64,000 nt of DNA from Rhodococcoides kyotonense (GCF_001645385.1 NZ_LVHI01000013.1:31712-95711); one strand, 5' to 3'; positions 24,326 to 33,974 are shown, numbered from the stretch's first letter. The notes: generated from the letters alone by a model not told the origin. Numbers and translations are program-made.

Positions 24326-25984
24326 GTGCACACATCCATCGACCAGGTTCGCCGCCTGCTCGCCGCTACCGCCGCAGTGACCATCGTGGTCTCCGCGAGC
24401 GGTGTCGCGGCCGCGCAGCCGTCCACGACACCCACCCCACCGGACACCGGTAGCGGGGACTGCCCGGTGCTGCATCTCGTGGTGGTCCCCGGCACCACCG
24501 AGATCGACGAGAACTCGTCTCCCGACGCCGATTCCGGCTTCTTCTCCCGCCTGACCGTGCCCGCGATGCGCGATGCGAACTCCGGTGACGGGCCTGCTCT
24601 CGAACGTAGCTACGTCCCGTACCCGGCGAGTTTCGGCGGCAAGCCAGGGGACCGCTCTGCCGTTCCGTACGCCCAGTCCGTCGACATCGGCGTCGAGAAC
24701 ACCACCAAGATGATCTCCGATATCGCCGTACGGTGCCCCGGAACGAAGGTCTTCCTCTCCGGCTACTCCCAGGGCGGCGAGGTCGCGTCCCAGGTCACCC
24801 GCGAGATCGGGGCAGGAACCGGACCCGTCGACGCCGAGCACTTCGCCGGCGCAGCACTGTTCTCCGATCCCACCCGCGCCGAAGGCGAAGACGTCATCGC
24901 CAGCGGGGGATCGACCCCTGCCCCGGCACCGGGCACTGACGGTGCAGCAGTGGACACCGTCCAACTCGCCCCGGCCGTCGCCGCAGCCGCCCCCGCAGGC
25001 GGCGGTATCGCACCGACACCGAAGATCGCCGGATTCGGAGCAGTCTCGGATCGTGTCGCCTCGTACTGCACCGCAGGCGATCTCGCGTGCGACACCCCCG
25101 TCGACGCCCCCGCCGCCAAGCTGGTGGCCTCCATTGCCGGACAGTCCTCGATGGACACCCGCGACCCCGTCCGGATCCTCACCGACGTCTCCACCGCCGT
25201 CGGACGCACTGCCCTGATGACCGGTGCGTCGGTGATCAACGACAACATCGACTTCGACTCCAAGGCAGGACGATTCGAGGTCAACTCGTCCTCGGAAACA
25301 GTGCTGTCGAAGATGGCGAAGTACTCCGATCCTTCCGCCACCTCGACCGACGAGATGATCGACGAAGCGGTCGGTGCGGTCACCAAGATCGCCGGTATGG
25401 CCATCGGCGCGGCGATCACCGTCGCCAAGGACGTCATCACCCCCGAGACGATCGGCCAGCTCGCCACCGTCGGCCTGACCAACCCACCCGCAGCCCTCGG
25501 CATACTCGCCACCAAAGTGCTGTCCTCGGCGGTCAAGCTCGTACCCCCGGCCACCATCGACTCGGCCGTCGACGTCGCATTCGAGGAAGTGTCGAACACC
25601 ATCGACGAGAACGCCGGCCTCGCGCAACTCGTCACCGACACCTCGTACTGGAACACCGCCACCAAACACGGCTCCTACGACAGTGTTCCGGTCGGATCCC
25701 AAGGTGAGACCCCCGTCGAGCTGACCGTCCGGTGGATCGTCGCACTCGCCGCCGACCTGACCGGCGATCAGAGCCTCGCCGACAAGGTCGGGGCAGTGAT
25801 CAAACAGGGTGCGTCGCTGTTCGCCACCACCGACACCGTCCGCAGCGCCGGAAGCATCCTCGCCGCCCACGCCACCGTCGGAGCCACCGGCACCGCCACC
25901 ACGACGACCTCAGCGGCCACCACGACGACACCCTCTGTTTCTGCCACTGTGCCGACCACCGTCTCACCAACCACCACTCGGTGA
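24326..25984 (+). CDS. Cutinase-family serine esterase in the transfer operon
   Basis: A 552-residue exported protein. From the GTG at 24326 a signal peptide ends near AAAQ (about 31). The cutinase domain carries the nucleophile Ser148 in GYSQGG, a downstream Asp in AGDLACD and a likely His in TKHGSYDS, a full catalytic triad. The region beyond about 300 is longer than in ordinary mycobacterial cutinases, and the protein ends in a Thr-rich tail. An ATG at 24281 is also in frame. Such esterases attack ester-linked lipids; in this context it may loosen the mycolate envelope for DNA transfer, which is an inference. Confidence 0.82.
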   Translation: MHTSIDQVRRLLAATAAVTIVVSASGVAAAQPSTTPTPPDTGSGDCPVLHLVVVPGTTEIDENSSPDADSGFFSRLTVPAMRDANSGDGPALERSYVPYPASFGGKPGDRSAVPYAQSVDIGVENTTKMISDIAVRCPGTKVFLSGYSQGGEVASQVTREIGAGTGPVDAEHFAGAALFSDPTRAEGEDVIASGGSTPAPAPGTDGAAVDTVQLAPAVAAAAPAGGGIAPTPKIAGFGAVSDRVASYCTAGDLACDTPVDAPAAKLVASIAGQSSMDTRDPVRILTDVSTAVGRTALMTGASVINDNIDFDSKAGRFEVNSSSETVLSKMAKYSDPSATSTDEMIDEAVGAVTKIAGMAIGAAITVAKDVITPETIGQLATVGLTNPPAALGILATKVLSSAVKLVPPATIDSAVDVAFEEVSNTIDENAGLAQLVTDTSYWNTATKHGSYDSVPVGSQGETPVELTVRWIVALAADLTGDQSLADKVGAVIKQGASLFATTDTVRSAGSILAAHATVGATGTATTTTSAATTTTPSVSATVPTTVSPTTTR

Positions 25985-26016
25985 CCGAGAACGCCGGAGA
26001 AGGAGGTGCGCCTGAC

Positions 26017-26655
26017 ATGGCCGCACAACCAGCTGAGCACCATGACTATTACCGAGACGACGACGTGTCGGTCACCCCGGCCGGGCTGCGGATACCGCCG
26101 CCCGAACGCCGAGCACCGATTCACGACGTTCCGGTCGCAGTCCACGGTCGCCCGCCCGTGATGTGGCTCCTCGCCGCTCACGGGCGCTCCGGCGCAGGCA
26201 CACTCGCCCAGATCTGGGCCCCGGCGGGCGATGCCTGCCGGGGCTGGCCCGCCGCCGACCGGCACCGCAATGTCGTCGTCGTCTGCCGCACCGACCGCGC
26301 CGGCCTCGACGCCGCCCACGACCTTCTCCTGCAAGCTCAGGCCGGCCTCGTCGGCGACTGCACTCTCCTCGGACTGGTCCTGGTACCCGATGCCCCCGGC
26401 CCACTCCCCAAGACCCTGCGCCGATGGGCGGACGTCGTCGCCTCCGCAGCACCAGCGGTGTGGCGGATCCCGTACGTCGAGGATCTGCGCACCCACAAAC
26501 AGAACGAACTCGCGATCTGGACCCCCACCGAACCCGACCCACCCCCACCGGGGCGGATGCGAGCCCCCGCCCCCTCTACGGCCAGCCCACATCACGAACT
26601 CGCCGCGATCGGGCGAGAGATCTTCACCGCCGCCCGCAATGCGTCAGGCCACTGA
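26017..26655 (+). CDS. P-loop-like protein of the transfer operon (DUF6668-like)
   Basis: A 212-residue cytoplasmic protein. VMWLLAAHGRSGAGTLAQIW (about 48-67) has the look of a Walker A loop following a beta-strand, and VVVVCRTDRAGLDAA and LLGLVLVPDAPG fit the following strands of a minimal ParA/MinD-like fold. AGGAGG about 10 nt upstream supports the ATG at 26017; a GTG at 25981 overlapping the cutinase stop is an alternative. The lysine expected in a true Walker A is absent (GRSGAGT), so ATP use is doubtful. Confidence 0.65.
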   Translation: MAAQPAEHHDYYRDDDVSVTPAGLRIPPPERRAPIHDVPVAVHGRPPVMWLLAAHGRSGAGTLAQIWAPAGDACRGWPAADRHRNVVVVCRTDRAGLDAAHDLLLQAQAGLVGDCTLLGLVLVPDAPGPLPKTLRRWADVVASAAPAVWRIPYVEDLRTHKQNELAIWTPTEPDPPPPGRMRAPAPSTASPHHELAAIGREIFTAARNASGH

Positions 26656-26691
26656 ACCACACCCTCTCAACCAACACCCAAGGAGAACACC

Positions 26692-26991
26692 ATGATTGCC
26701 AGCCTCACCGCATCGACGACCACGTTCCTCGCGCAGAACATCGGCGACGTCAGCCCCCAAGCACCGGACGGCCCCACCGGGGACAAGATCTTGACCCTGC
26801 TGTCCTGGCTGATGTGGGGCTGCATCATCGCCGCCGTCGCCGGAATCATGATCTGCGGCGCGATGCTCGCGTACGAGAAAATCTCCGGCGGAGGCCAAGG
26901 CGGCAACGCAACCGGGAAACTCGTCGGCGGACTGTTCGGGTCCATCGTCATCGGTGGTGCCGCGGGCCTGGTCAACATGCTCGTCCTATGA
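26692..26991 (+). CDS. Small two-helix membrane protein, VirB2-like (copy 1)
   Basis: A 99-residue protein with two hydrophobic helices (about LSWLMWGCIIAAVAGIMICG and LFGSIVIGGAAGLVNMLVL) separated by a short Gly-rich loop (EKISGGGQGGN). That is the layout of VirB2/TrbC pilins and of small T4SS channel proteins in Gram-positives. AGGAGAAC lies before the ATG. It overlaps the next gene by ATGA. Two similar proteins follow, so the three probably form a paralogous set. Confidence 0.7.
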   Translation: MIASLTASTTTFLAQNIGDVSPQAPDGPTGDKILTLLSWLMWGCIIAAVAGIMICGAMLAYEKISGGGQGGNATGKLVGGLFGSIVIGGAAGLVNMLVL

Positions 26992-27194
26992 CCATCCTGA
27001 ACGGGGCACTGTGGGGTCTGATCATCGCCTCGCTCGTCGGAGTCATGGTCGGCGGCGGTGAGCTTGCGTACGACCAGTTCAGGGGTTGCGGGTGCCAGGC
27101 CAACCAGCGGGCCACCGGACTGCTGTACGGGTCGATACTGCTCGGATTCGTTGCCGGAGTGGCGAATACAGTGGTCACGGCGGCGATGACATGA
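26988..27194 (+). CDS. Small two-helix membrane protein, VirB2-like (copy 2)
   Basis: A 68-residue protein coupled to both neighbours by ATGA overlaps. It repeats the two-helix plan of copy 1: LWGLIIASLVGVMVGGGELAYDQF, then a short loop with CGC, then GLLYGSILLGFVAGVANTVV. The alignment with copy 1 is recognisable (GGxxLAY; GxLxGSIxxG..AG.xN). It lacks the N-terminal extension of the other two. Confidence 0.68.
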   Translation: MTILNGALWGLIIASLVGVMVGGGELAYDQFRGCGCQANQRATGLLYGSILLGFVAGVANTVVTAAMT

Positions 27195-27460
27195 ACACCC
27201 ACGTGCTCGCGCAACCACCGACCTCACCGGTCGAGTGGCCGGACGAGGTGTGGCAGCCGATCATGACCGGCCTGTCGTGGCTGCTCTGGTTCGCCATCGT
27301 CACCTGCATCGCAGCACTGTTCGTGTGCGGGGCGGTATTCGTCAACCAACGCAAATCCACCGGAACACAGATGGTCGAGGACGCCACACTGGTCCGGATC
27401 TTGATCTGCGCCGCCATCATCGGATCCGCATCCGGAATCGCCCAAGCCGTACTCGCCTGA
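27191..27460 (+). CDS. Small two-helix membrane protein, VirB2-like (copy 3)
   Basis: An 89-residue protein with the same plan: MTGLSWLLWFAIVTCIAALF, a loop with NQRKSTGTQ, then LVRILICAAIIGSASGIAQAV. SWLLW matches SWLMW of copy 1. It is coupled to copy 2 by ATGA. A pilin or membrane-channel role is inferred from size, topology and operon position. Confidence 0.68.
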   Translation: MNTHVLAQPPTSPVEWPDEVWQPIMTGLSWLLWFAIVTCIAALFVCGAVFVNQRKSTGTQMVEDATLVRILICAAIIGSASGIAQAVLA

Positions 27461-27513
27461 CAAGCCCACATTCCCTGCGCCCGAACTGCACTCGACCCGA
27501 AAGGCCTCTCCTG

Positions 27514-28152
27514 ATGACCGTCTCCCGCACACTTCGGATCGCCGCGACAACGGCGACCGTCCTTGCTCTCGCTGCGTGCGGATCCGGCAACGACGACTCA
27601 CCCGCCGCTGCCCCGGATCCGGCACCGGATCTGCGGTCCGCCCCGGCCGAGCTGACCTGGCGCGAGGTAGCAGGGGTATCGGTGCCGACTTCACGGGTCG
27701 ATGGCCCCCATACCGGAACGTCGGTGAACCGCAGCGGATACGCACAGACCCCGCAAGGCGCTGTCCTGGCCGCGATCAACGGGCAGACGGCACTCGCCGT
27801 CGCCGACGACCGCTCGTGGCCGGAAGTGGTCAACACCGTGACCGCACCCGGACCCGGTCGCGACGAGTTCGCGGCCGCCCGCGCCGCCGTCACCGTCTCC
27901 GGATCGGTCCCGGCTGACGCGGCACCGAAGTTCGTCGGGTTCGAGGTCACCGACTACTCCAGTGATCCGCTTTCGGCGGGGGTGTCGGTGGCACAAACCA
28001 TCGGAACCGGAACCGAGTTGTTTTCCTATCCGGTCGCGCTGCAATGGATCAGCGGCGATTGGCGGATCGTGCTACCCACTTCCGAGGAAAACATCGACGC
28101 CGTCGAGATCGACAACCTCGACGGCTACACCACATTGGAGCGCACCCCATGA
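27514..28152 (+). CDS. Lipoprotein of the transfer operon
   Basis: A 212-residue lipoprotein: TATVLALAACGSG contains a lipobox (LAAC) with Cys near residue 22. The exported domain includes GYAQTPQGAVLAAINGQTAL and ends with a compact beta-rich segment (ALQWISGDWRIVLP). The pattern TPQGAVLAA recurs in the next gene's product, so the two are paralogous. It resembles NTF2-like/VirB8-type domains of Gram-positive T4SS. CGAAAGG precedes the ATG. Confidence 0.75.
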   Translation: MTVSRTLRIAATTATVLALAACGSGNDDSPAAAPDPAPDLRSAPAELTWREVAGVSVPTSRVDGPHTGTSVNRSGYAQTPQGAVLAAINGQTALAVADDRSWPEVVNTVTAPGPGRDEFAAARAAVTVSGSVPADAAPKFVGFEVTDYSSDPLSAGVSVAQTIGTGTELFSYPVALQWISGDWRIVLPTSEENIDAVEIDNLDGYTTLERTP

Positions 28153-28988
28153 ACCGTCGGCTACGTACCGTCCTGATTACCGTTGCTGCGATCGTCATCA
28201 TCGCCATCATCGGCGCGATCGTGTTCATCATCCCGAACATGAACGACGACGACACCCCGACGACCACCGCTGGTCCACCGCCCACGACCGCAGCACCTAC
28301 CCCCGGTGACTCCGAGCTCGACACCGGCGCGGAAGGCTTCGGTGTTCCCGACGCGGACCTGTCCGGGCGCACGGTGATGGTCCCGAACAACCCTGCTGGC
28401 CAACCACTGCCGCAGCGAGAACCGACCGGGCCGCGAGTCGAATGCACGAACGACGGCCGACCGGTGACGTCCCCGGAGTCGATGATGATTCAACGCAACT
28501 TCGGTGTCTCGACCCTGTACTCCGAGACGGATGGTCCGTCGTACATCGACGGCCTGGTCCTCGCCGGCTACACCCGCACCCCGCAAGGCGCGGCACTGGC
28601 CGCCGCTAACTTCCTACCCCGCGGCCTCGCGGGCGGACCCGTGGCTGTCGAATCCACGGAGAAGCTCACCCTGATACCTGACGAGAAGATCGGTACCCAG
28701 GAGAAGAAAGAAGCAGAACTCGCGAAACCGGTCAACACCGAGACTGTGGCATTGCGGGCACCCATGGCGTTCAAGATCCTCTCCTGCACGGACAGTTTCG
28801 CCGTCGTCGAGCTCGCTCAGATCCGCGATGTCGATGACGCCGGTAGACGGATGCAGAACCCGACCTACACAGGACTGCGCCTGAATATGGCGTGGGATGG
28901 TGGCACCTGGAAGGTCAGCAAACTCGACGGTGCCACTACTGGCGGCCCGTACAGCTCGCTCGATGGTTTCACCCGGTGGGCACTGTGA
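28149..28988 (+). CDS. Membrane-anchored protein paralogous to the upstream lipoprotein (VirB8-like)
   Basis: A 279-residue protein with one N-terminal transmembrane helix (TVLITVAAIVIIAIIGAIVF), a Thr/Pro linker and an exported domain containing GYTRTPQGAALAAANFLPRG and LRLNMAWDGGTWKVSKL. Both features parallel the upstream lipoprotein. One-pass topology plus an NTF2-like domain matches VirB8/TcpC proteins, which organise the T4SS core. It is coupled at both ends by ATGA and GTGA overlaps. Confidence 0.7.
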   Translation: MNRRLRTVLITVAAIVIIAIIGAIVFIIPNMNDDDTPTTTAGPPPTTAAPTPGDSELDTGAEGFGVPDADLSGRTVMVPNNPAGQPLPQREPTGPRVECTNDGRPVTSPESMMIQRNFGVSTLYSETDGPSYIDGLVLAGYTRTPQGAALAAANFLPRGLAGGPVAVESTEKLTLIPDEKIGTQEKKEAELAKPVNTETVALRAPMAFKILSCTDSFAVVELAQIRDVDDAGRRMQNPTYTGLRLNMAWDGGTWKVSKLDGATTGGPYSSLDGFTRWAL

Positions 28989-30547
28989 CCCGCACAGCGG
29001 CCTTGGCCGCCCGTGCTGTCGTCATTGCACTGCTCTCACTGATCGCGGTCGTCGGAGCCAGCGGACTCGCACACGCCCAAGATCCGACACCGGCACCCGC
29101 ACCGAATCTGACCGAGCAGATCAACCCCGACGCCGACGGCAACGACTTCCAGCAACAACGACGCGAGTGCGTCGCCGAAGGCTCGCCGGTCCTCGGTGAC
29201 GGTTGGCTCAACGATGCGCTCGAGGGAACCGCGGTCGGTGGCTTCATGGACGAGGCACTGTGCCTGGACAACGCGTTCAGTGATCACCCCGGTGACGCGT
29301 TCTCTACCGCTGTCGACTCCGCAGTCTCGACATTCTGGGGTGACCCGGTCGGGGACTTCGCCAAATCGGTGATGGAAGGCAACACCCAAGCATTCCGGTC
29401 GGTGATGACGTTCTGGATGTCCTCTGGCATACCCGGATTGGCCGCAGAAAACGCCATGTCGGGGCTGCGGAACCTCATATCCGGGTTCACCGTCGTCGCC
29501 TTGTTCGCCTCCATCATCATTGCGATGATCAAGCTCGCGATCGCCCGCAAACAAGCGGTGATGGAAGGAGCCACCGAGACCGCGACCATGCTGGTCCGCA
29601 CCGTCGTCACCGTGTCACTGCTGCCGATCCTGGTGTTGATGTTCCACCAAGGCGGAGACATCGCCTCGGCATACGCGCTGGAAAAGTTCGTCGGCGGCGA
29701 TCTGAACGAAAAAATCACTGCCATCACGGCATTCGACGACAAGACCGGTCTCGGCCCGATCCTGGCGCTCGCGTGCGCTGGGTTCGCGTTCCTCGGGTCG
29801 GTCGCCCAGTTGATCGCACTGTTGATCCGTGAGGCGGTGCTGTGTGTCGTCGTCGCCGTCATCCCGCTCGCTGCTGCCGCGTCGGCCACCGGCACCGGGC
29901 GCAGCTCCTACAAGTCGATGATCGCCTTCACTCTCGGCGCGTTGCTGTTCAAGCCGGTCGCGACGCTGCTGTACCTGTTCGCGTTCTGGGCGTCGTCGGC
30001 GTCGAGCTCCGACCAAATCGCGACGGTCATCATCGGCTCCGTCCTCCTGGCGATCATCGGGTTCTCCCTGCCGACCCTGATCAAGATCGTCGCTCCCGCA
30101 GCGGACACCATCTCCGCCGGTGGCCGCGAAGTCGGTCAGCTCGGCGCAGCAGGCGGGGCGGTGATGGGTGCCGGTGGGATGGCTGCATCCCGTGCCCTCG
30201 GCTCGGTCGCGAACTCCGTCGGCGGATCCTCGGGTGGCGGCAAGGGCGGGTCTTCGGGTGCGGCCGGTACCGGCGCACGTTCGTCTCCCGGTTTCCAGGG
30301 CCGCTACAACGGTGGATCGAGTCCCTCGCACGCGGGCGCATCGTCCGGGCCGATGGGCGCAGCCCGCAGAGTCGGAACGGCCGCTGCATCGGCCGGCCGC
30401 ACCGGTACCTCGGCAACCCTGCGCGGCGCAGCAGGGGCACTCAAAGCCGCGGGCACCGTCGGCCGCACCGCCGGATCGGTCTCGACGACTCTCGGCTCGG
30501 CCGCTGAAGGCGCAGTCGGCAACTACCACGGACGGATTCAACGATGA
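28985..30547 (+). CDS. Polytopic membrane protein, VirB6/TrbL-like
   Basis: A 520-residue protein starting with GTG (GTGA overlap). A signal-like segment ends AHAQ near residue 32. About six to seven transmembrane helices follow between 165 and 380, including LISGFTVVALFASIIIAMIK and ATVIIGSVLLAIIGFSLPTL. The C-terminal 140 residues are Gly/Ser/Ala-rich and hydrophilic. This is the standard plan of TrbL/VirB6 inner-membrane channel proteins. It sits between the VirB8-like and SCO6880-like genes, as expected for a T4SS core. Confidence 0.82.
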   Translation: MTRTAALAARAVVIALLSLIAVVGASGLAHAQDPTPAPAPNLTEQINPDADGNDFQQQRRECVAEGSPVLGDGWLNDALEGTAVGGFMDEALCLDNAFSDHPGDAFSTAVDSAVSTFWGDPVGDFAKSVMEGNTQAFRSVMTFWMSSGIPGLAAENAMSGLRNLISGFTVVALFASIIIAMIKLAIARKQAVMEGATETATMLVRTVVTVSLLPILVLMFHQGGDIASAYALEKFVGGDLNEKITAITAFDDKTGLGPILALACAGFAFLGSVAQLIALLIREAVLCVVVAVIPLAAAASATGTGRSSYKSMIAFTLGALLFKPVATLLYLFAFWASSASSSDQIATVIIGSVLLAIIGFSLPTLIKIVAPAADTISAGGREVGQLGAAGGAVMGAGGMAASRALGSVANSVGGSSGGGKGGSSGAAGTGARSSPGFQGRYNGGSSPSHAGASSGPMGAARRVGTAAASAGRTGTSATLRGAAGALKAAGTVGRTAGSVSTTLGSAAEGAVGNYHGRIQR

Positions 30548-32049
30548 GCGCGCAGCTCGAGGCCCCGTACGAGCCGCCGATCTATTCGGCAGGTAACCGG
30601 CCGCAGAGCACGTTCGCGTTCGGCCTGCCGACGAAGGTCATCGCCTACGGTGCAGGGTTTTTCGCAGTCTCGTTCGCAGTCCTGATCTTCGTCCACGTCG
30701 TCGTCGGACTGGCTCTGATGGGTGTCGGCGCGCTCATCCTCACCCCTCTGGTCATCGCCCCGAACGGCCGAACCCTCTACGAGACAGGACAACTGAGAAT
30801 GCAATGGATGCGGCGTAAGCACATCGACAAGTCCACGGAGTACCACGCCGGACCGCACTCGAGGATCCCCGGTGGCCGCTACAAGCTCCCCGGCCTGCTA
30901 GCCCGCACCAAGGTCTACATGGGAATCGACCGTCACGGCAACGAGTTCGGGATGATCCACAACCCCGACGATCACCGCTACACCGTCGTATTCGATGCCC
31001 TCCCGGGCGGTGACGAAGCGATCGTCCAGCGCGACAAAGACCTCTACACCGCCGACTGGGGCGTCTACCTCGCTGACCTCGGACTACCCGGCGACATCGT
31101 CGGAGCTGTGGTGGTGGTGGAGAACATCCCCGCGACCGGACTGCGCCTGGCACGGCGCGCCGAACACGAACTCGTCCCCACCGCACCGCCCCTGGCTGCG
31201 TCGTTCGTCGAGCAGTCCGCCGTCCGGATGCCCTCGGGACGCCACCGCACCCTGGCGCGGCTGTCGATCACCTTCCGCGCCACCACCCGCGAACGCCAGA
31301 AGGACCCCGAAGAGATGGCCACCGAACTGGCCCGCCGCCTGCCGGATCTGTACGAATCGCTCTCCGGTGCCGGAATCGACGCCCAGCCGATGACCGCCGC
31401 CGAGATCACCGCCGCCGTGCACCGCTCCTACAACCCCTCGACCGAGAACGACTTCGAGGAACTCGAGATCTCCGGCGAAGAGCACGGCGTCGACTGGGAC
31501 GACGCCGGACCGGGACGCGCGAAGACAGAGTGGGGCCACTACCGCCACGACGGCGGAGTCTCGGTCGTGTGGGAGATGGCCGCACCGCCGGAATCGGTGT
31601 TCACCGACACCGTCCTCAAACCGCTCCTGCAGCCGCACGACGACATCCCGCGAAAGCGATTGACGCTCGTCTACCGCCCCTACACCGCCGGGGACGCCGC
31701 GAAGAAGGTCGACAAGCAACACCGAGACGCCCTGCACGCGATCAACTCTCGCGGCAACAAGATCACCTCCGCCGGGTCGGAGAAGCGGCACGAGATCGCC
31801 GAGCAGGCCCGCCGCGAGATGGTCTCCGGAGCCGGATACGAACGCTATTCGGCACTGCTGACGATCACCGTCGGATCGGTCGAAGAAATTGCGAACGCGG
31901 CCGCCGTCACCGAATCCCTCGCCGCCCGCTCCCGCCTGCGACTGCGGCGTGCGTTCGCCTTCCAGGACGCCGCGTTCGCCGCCGGCCTCGGCGTCGGAGT
32001 GCTCCTGCCCGATCAAATCTCCACCTCGATCCTCGTGCGCCGCAGCTAG
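30544..32049 (+). CDS. SCO6880-family T4SS protein
   Basis: A 501-residue protein with two adjacent N-terminal transmembrane helices (about 30-75) and a large cytoplasmic domain containing FDALPGGDEAIVQRDKDLYT and TEWGHYRHDGGVSVVWEMA. This is the SCO6880-type protein that precedes VirB4 in actinobacterial conjugation operons and appears to combine VirB3-like and VirB4 N-terminal features. It overlaps the VirB6-like gene (ATGA). No Walker motifs are expected or seen. Confidence 0.82.
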   Translation: MSAQLEAPYEPPIYSAGNRPQSTFAFGLPTKVIAYGAGFFAVSFAVLIFVHVVVGLALMGVGALILTPLVIAPNGRTLYETGQLRMQWMRRKHIDKSTEYHAGPHSRIPGGRYKLPGLLARTKVYMGIDRHGNEFGMIHNPDDHRYTVVFDALPGGDEAIVQRDKDLYTADWGVYLADLGLPGDIVGAVVVVENIPATGLRLARRAEHELVPTAPPLAASFVEQSAVRMPSGRHRTLARLSITFRATTRERQKDPEEMATELARRLPDLYESLSGAGIDAQPMTAAEITAAVHRSYNPSTENDFEELEISGEEHGVDWDDAGPGRAKTEWGHYRHDGGVSVVWEMAAPPESVFTDTVLKPLLQPHDDIPRKRLTLVYRPYTAGDAAKKVDKQHRDALHAINSRGNKITSAGSEKRHEIAEQARREMVSGAGYERYSALLTITVGSVEEIANAAAVTESLAARSRLRLRRAFAFQDAAFAAGLGVGVLLPDQISTSILVRRS

Positions 32050-32102
32050 AGCGCCGCCGACCGCATCCGGCCCACCCCTGCCCGAGAAAAGAGACACTCA
32101 CG

Positions 32103-33974
32103 ATGACGACGACCGACCACCGCCCGCGCAGGGACTACGACCCTCGGTACGACGAGGCCAGGTCCGACGAGCCCGACCTGTACGAGACGTCAACGCCGCA
32201 GCCGTCGGCGTTCGTGCGGTGGATCATCGGCGACACCGACTACGCCGAGCTCGCCGCCCTCATCGCCACCGGCGACGCCGAAGAGCCCTCCGCTCTTTCC
32301 CGGCGCGGCCTCGGGCTGACCCGGTGGCGCAACGACCACCCGCGGGCCGAACAAGCCGTCCACGAGGCCGCTGGGGACCCGTGGTGGCGCGCAGCACTGT
32401 CCAGCAGTGCGCGCGGTCTCAAAGGAGCCGGTGGTGGCCGGATGTCGACCGTCCCGGCCCCGATCGAGTACGAAGCGACGTCGGTGCAGATGTGCGGACT
32501 GAACCCGTGGGCGATCGGCGCGGCCGCACCCTCGGCGGGCACCATCGTCGGTCAGCACGCCATCACCGGCAACGCCGTCTCGTGCGATCCGTTCGCGTAC
32601 TTCCGCGACAAGCTCATCGGCAACCCCTCGATGTTCGTCCTGTCCCTACCGGGCCTGGGGAAGTCGACGCTGATCCGCAAGATTCTCCTCGGGGCGTGCG
32701 GATGGGGGCAGACCCCGATCGTCGCCGGCGACATCAAAGGCGAGTACGTCAAGCTCACCCACCTCGTCGGCGGGCAGGTGATCACCCTCGGACACGGCGG
32801 TGGACATCTCAACCCCCTCGCCGCCGGTGCCCTCGGGCAGGCCGTCGTCCGCGCGATCGCCGCCCGCGACGAGGCCACCGACCCCGATCGGATCGCCGAG
32901 CTCGACGAGCTGATCGACGTCGCGACCATCACCATCTCCACCCGTCAGATCAACGCCGTCTGCGCCCTGGTCGAGCTGATCCGCTACGACACCCACTCGG
33001 TGAAGGCCTTCGAGAACTCGCTGATCGGGATCGCGCTGCGTGAGCTGTACGCCGACGGCGGATTCTCCTACACCCACCCGCCGCTGCTGAAGGACCTCTA
33101 CGCCCGCATCGACGCTGGATCGGCGGACATGCTCCAAGCTGCCTACAAGACCGACCGCGAGGGCTACCGCGAGGCGATCACCGAACTGATGCAGGCCCTC
33201 GGCGCACTGACCTCAGGCCCACTCGGGGACATCTTCGCCGACCACACCACCGAACCGATCGACCTCGACGCACCGATGATCTGCATCGACGTCTCTTCCC
33301 TCGACCGCGGCGACACCACCCTCAAAGCGGCCGTGATGCTCTCCTGCTGGGCCGACGCCTACGGCACCGTGGAAGCGGCGCACCTGCTCGCCGACGCAGG
33401 CCTGGACCGCCAGCGGCTGTTCCTGATGGCTCTGGACGAGCTGTGGCAGGTCATCGGCGCAGGCCCGGGCATGGTCGCCCGCGTCAACGAGATCACCCGC
33501 CTCAACCGCACCGACGCGACCGGGCTACTGATGATCACCCACACCGGCCGCGACCTCGAAACCCTGCCCACCGAAGCCGATATCAAGACCGCCAAGGGGT
33601 TCATCGACCGCGCCGGCATGGTCGTGTGCGGAGGCCTGCCGATCGGTGAGGTCGAACGCCTCTCGGGGGAGCTGAAATTCACCGACGCCGAAGCAGGCAT
33701 GGTCACGTCCTGGTCGCGAGGTGCGGCGCTGCGCGGGTCCGAACGCCGCACAGTCCGTAACCCGATCGGTCGCGGGAAGTTCCTGATCAAGGTCGCCAAG
33801 GACAACACGCCCGGTATCCCCATCCAGACGGTGCTCACCGACGTCGAATACGACACCGGGGTCCACGACACCAATGCCCGCTTCGCCGAGTACTTCGCCG
33901 GCGGCCAGCACCACTCCGCCGATACCGACGACGCCCACTACGCGCACGACACGGCACTGGTCGGAGCGCAGTGA
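32103..33974 (+). CDS. VirB4/TraC-type T4SS ATPase
   Basis: A 623-residue ATPase. Walker A is GLGKST (about 183-188, after SLPGLGKS), Walker B LFLMALDELWQ (about 439-449), and a later arginine-containing region reads THTGRDLETL. VirB4 proteins power substrate handling and assembly of the secretion channel. The N-terminal 100 residues are polar. The ATG at 32103 lies 53 bp after the SCO6880-like stop; the longer open frame upstream is not supported. Confidence 0.88.
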   Translation: MTTTDHRPRRDYDPRYDEARSDEPDLYETSTPQPSAFVRWIIGDTDYAELAALIATGDAEEPSALSRRGLGLTRWRNDHPRAEQAVHEAAGDPWWRAALSSSARGLKGAGGGRMSTVPAPIEYEATSVQMCGLNPWAIGAAAPSAGTIVGQHAITGNAVSCDPFAYFRDKLIGNPSMFVLSLPGLGKSTLIRKILLGACGWGQTPIVAGDIKGEYVKLTHLVGGQVITLGHGGGHLNPLAAGALGQAVVRAIAARDEATDPDRIAELDELIDVATITISTRQINAVCALVELIRYDTHSVKAFENSLIGIALRELYADGGFSYTHPPLLKDLYARIDAGSADMLQAAYKTDREGYREAITELMQALGALTSGPLGDIFADHTTEPIDLDAPMICIDVSSLDRGDTTLKAAVMLSCWADAYGTVEAAHLLADAGLDRQRLFLMALDELWQVIGAGPGMVARVNEITRLNRTDATGLLMITHTGRDLETLPTEADIKTAKGFIDRAGMVVCGGLPIGEVERLSGELKFTDAEAGMVTSWSRGAALRGSERRTVRNPIGRGKFLIKVAKDNTPGIPIQTVLTDVEYDTGVHDTNARFAEYFAGGQHHSADTDDAHYAHDTALVGAQ

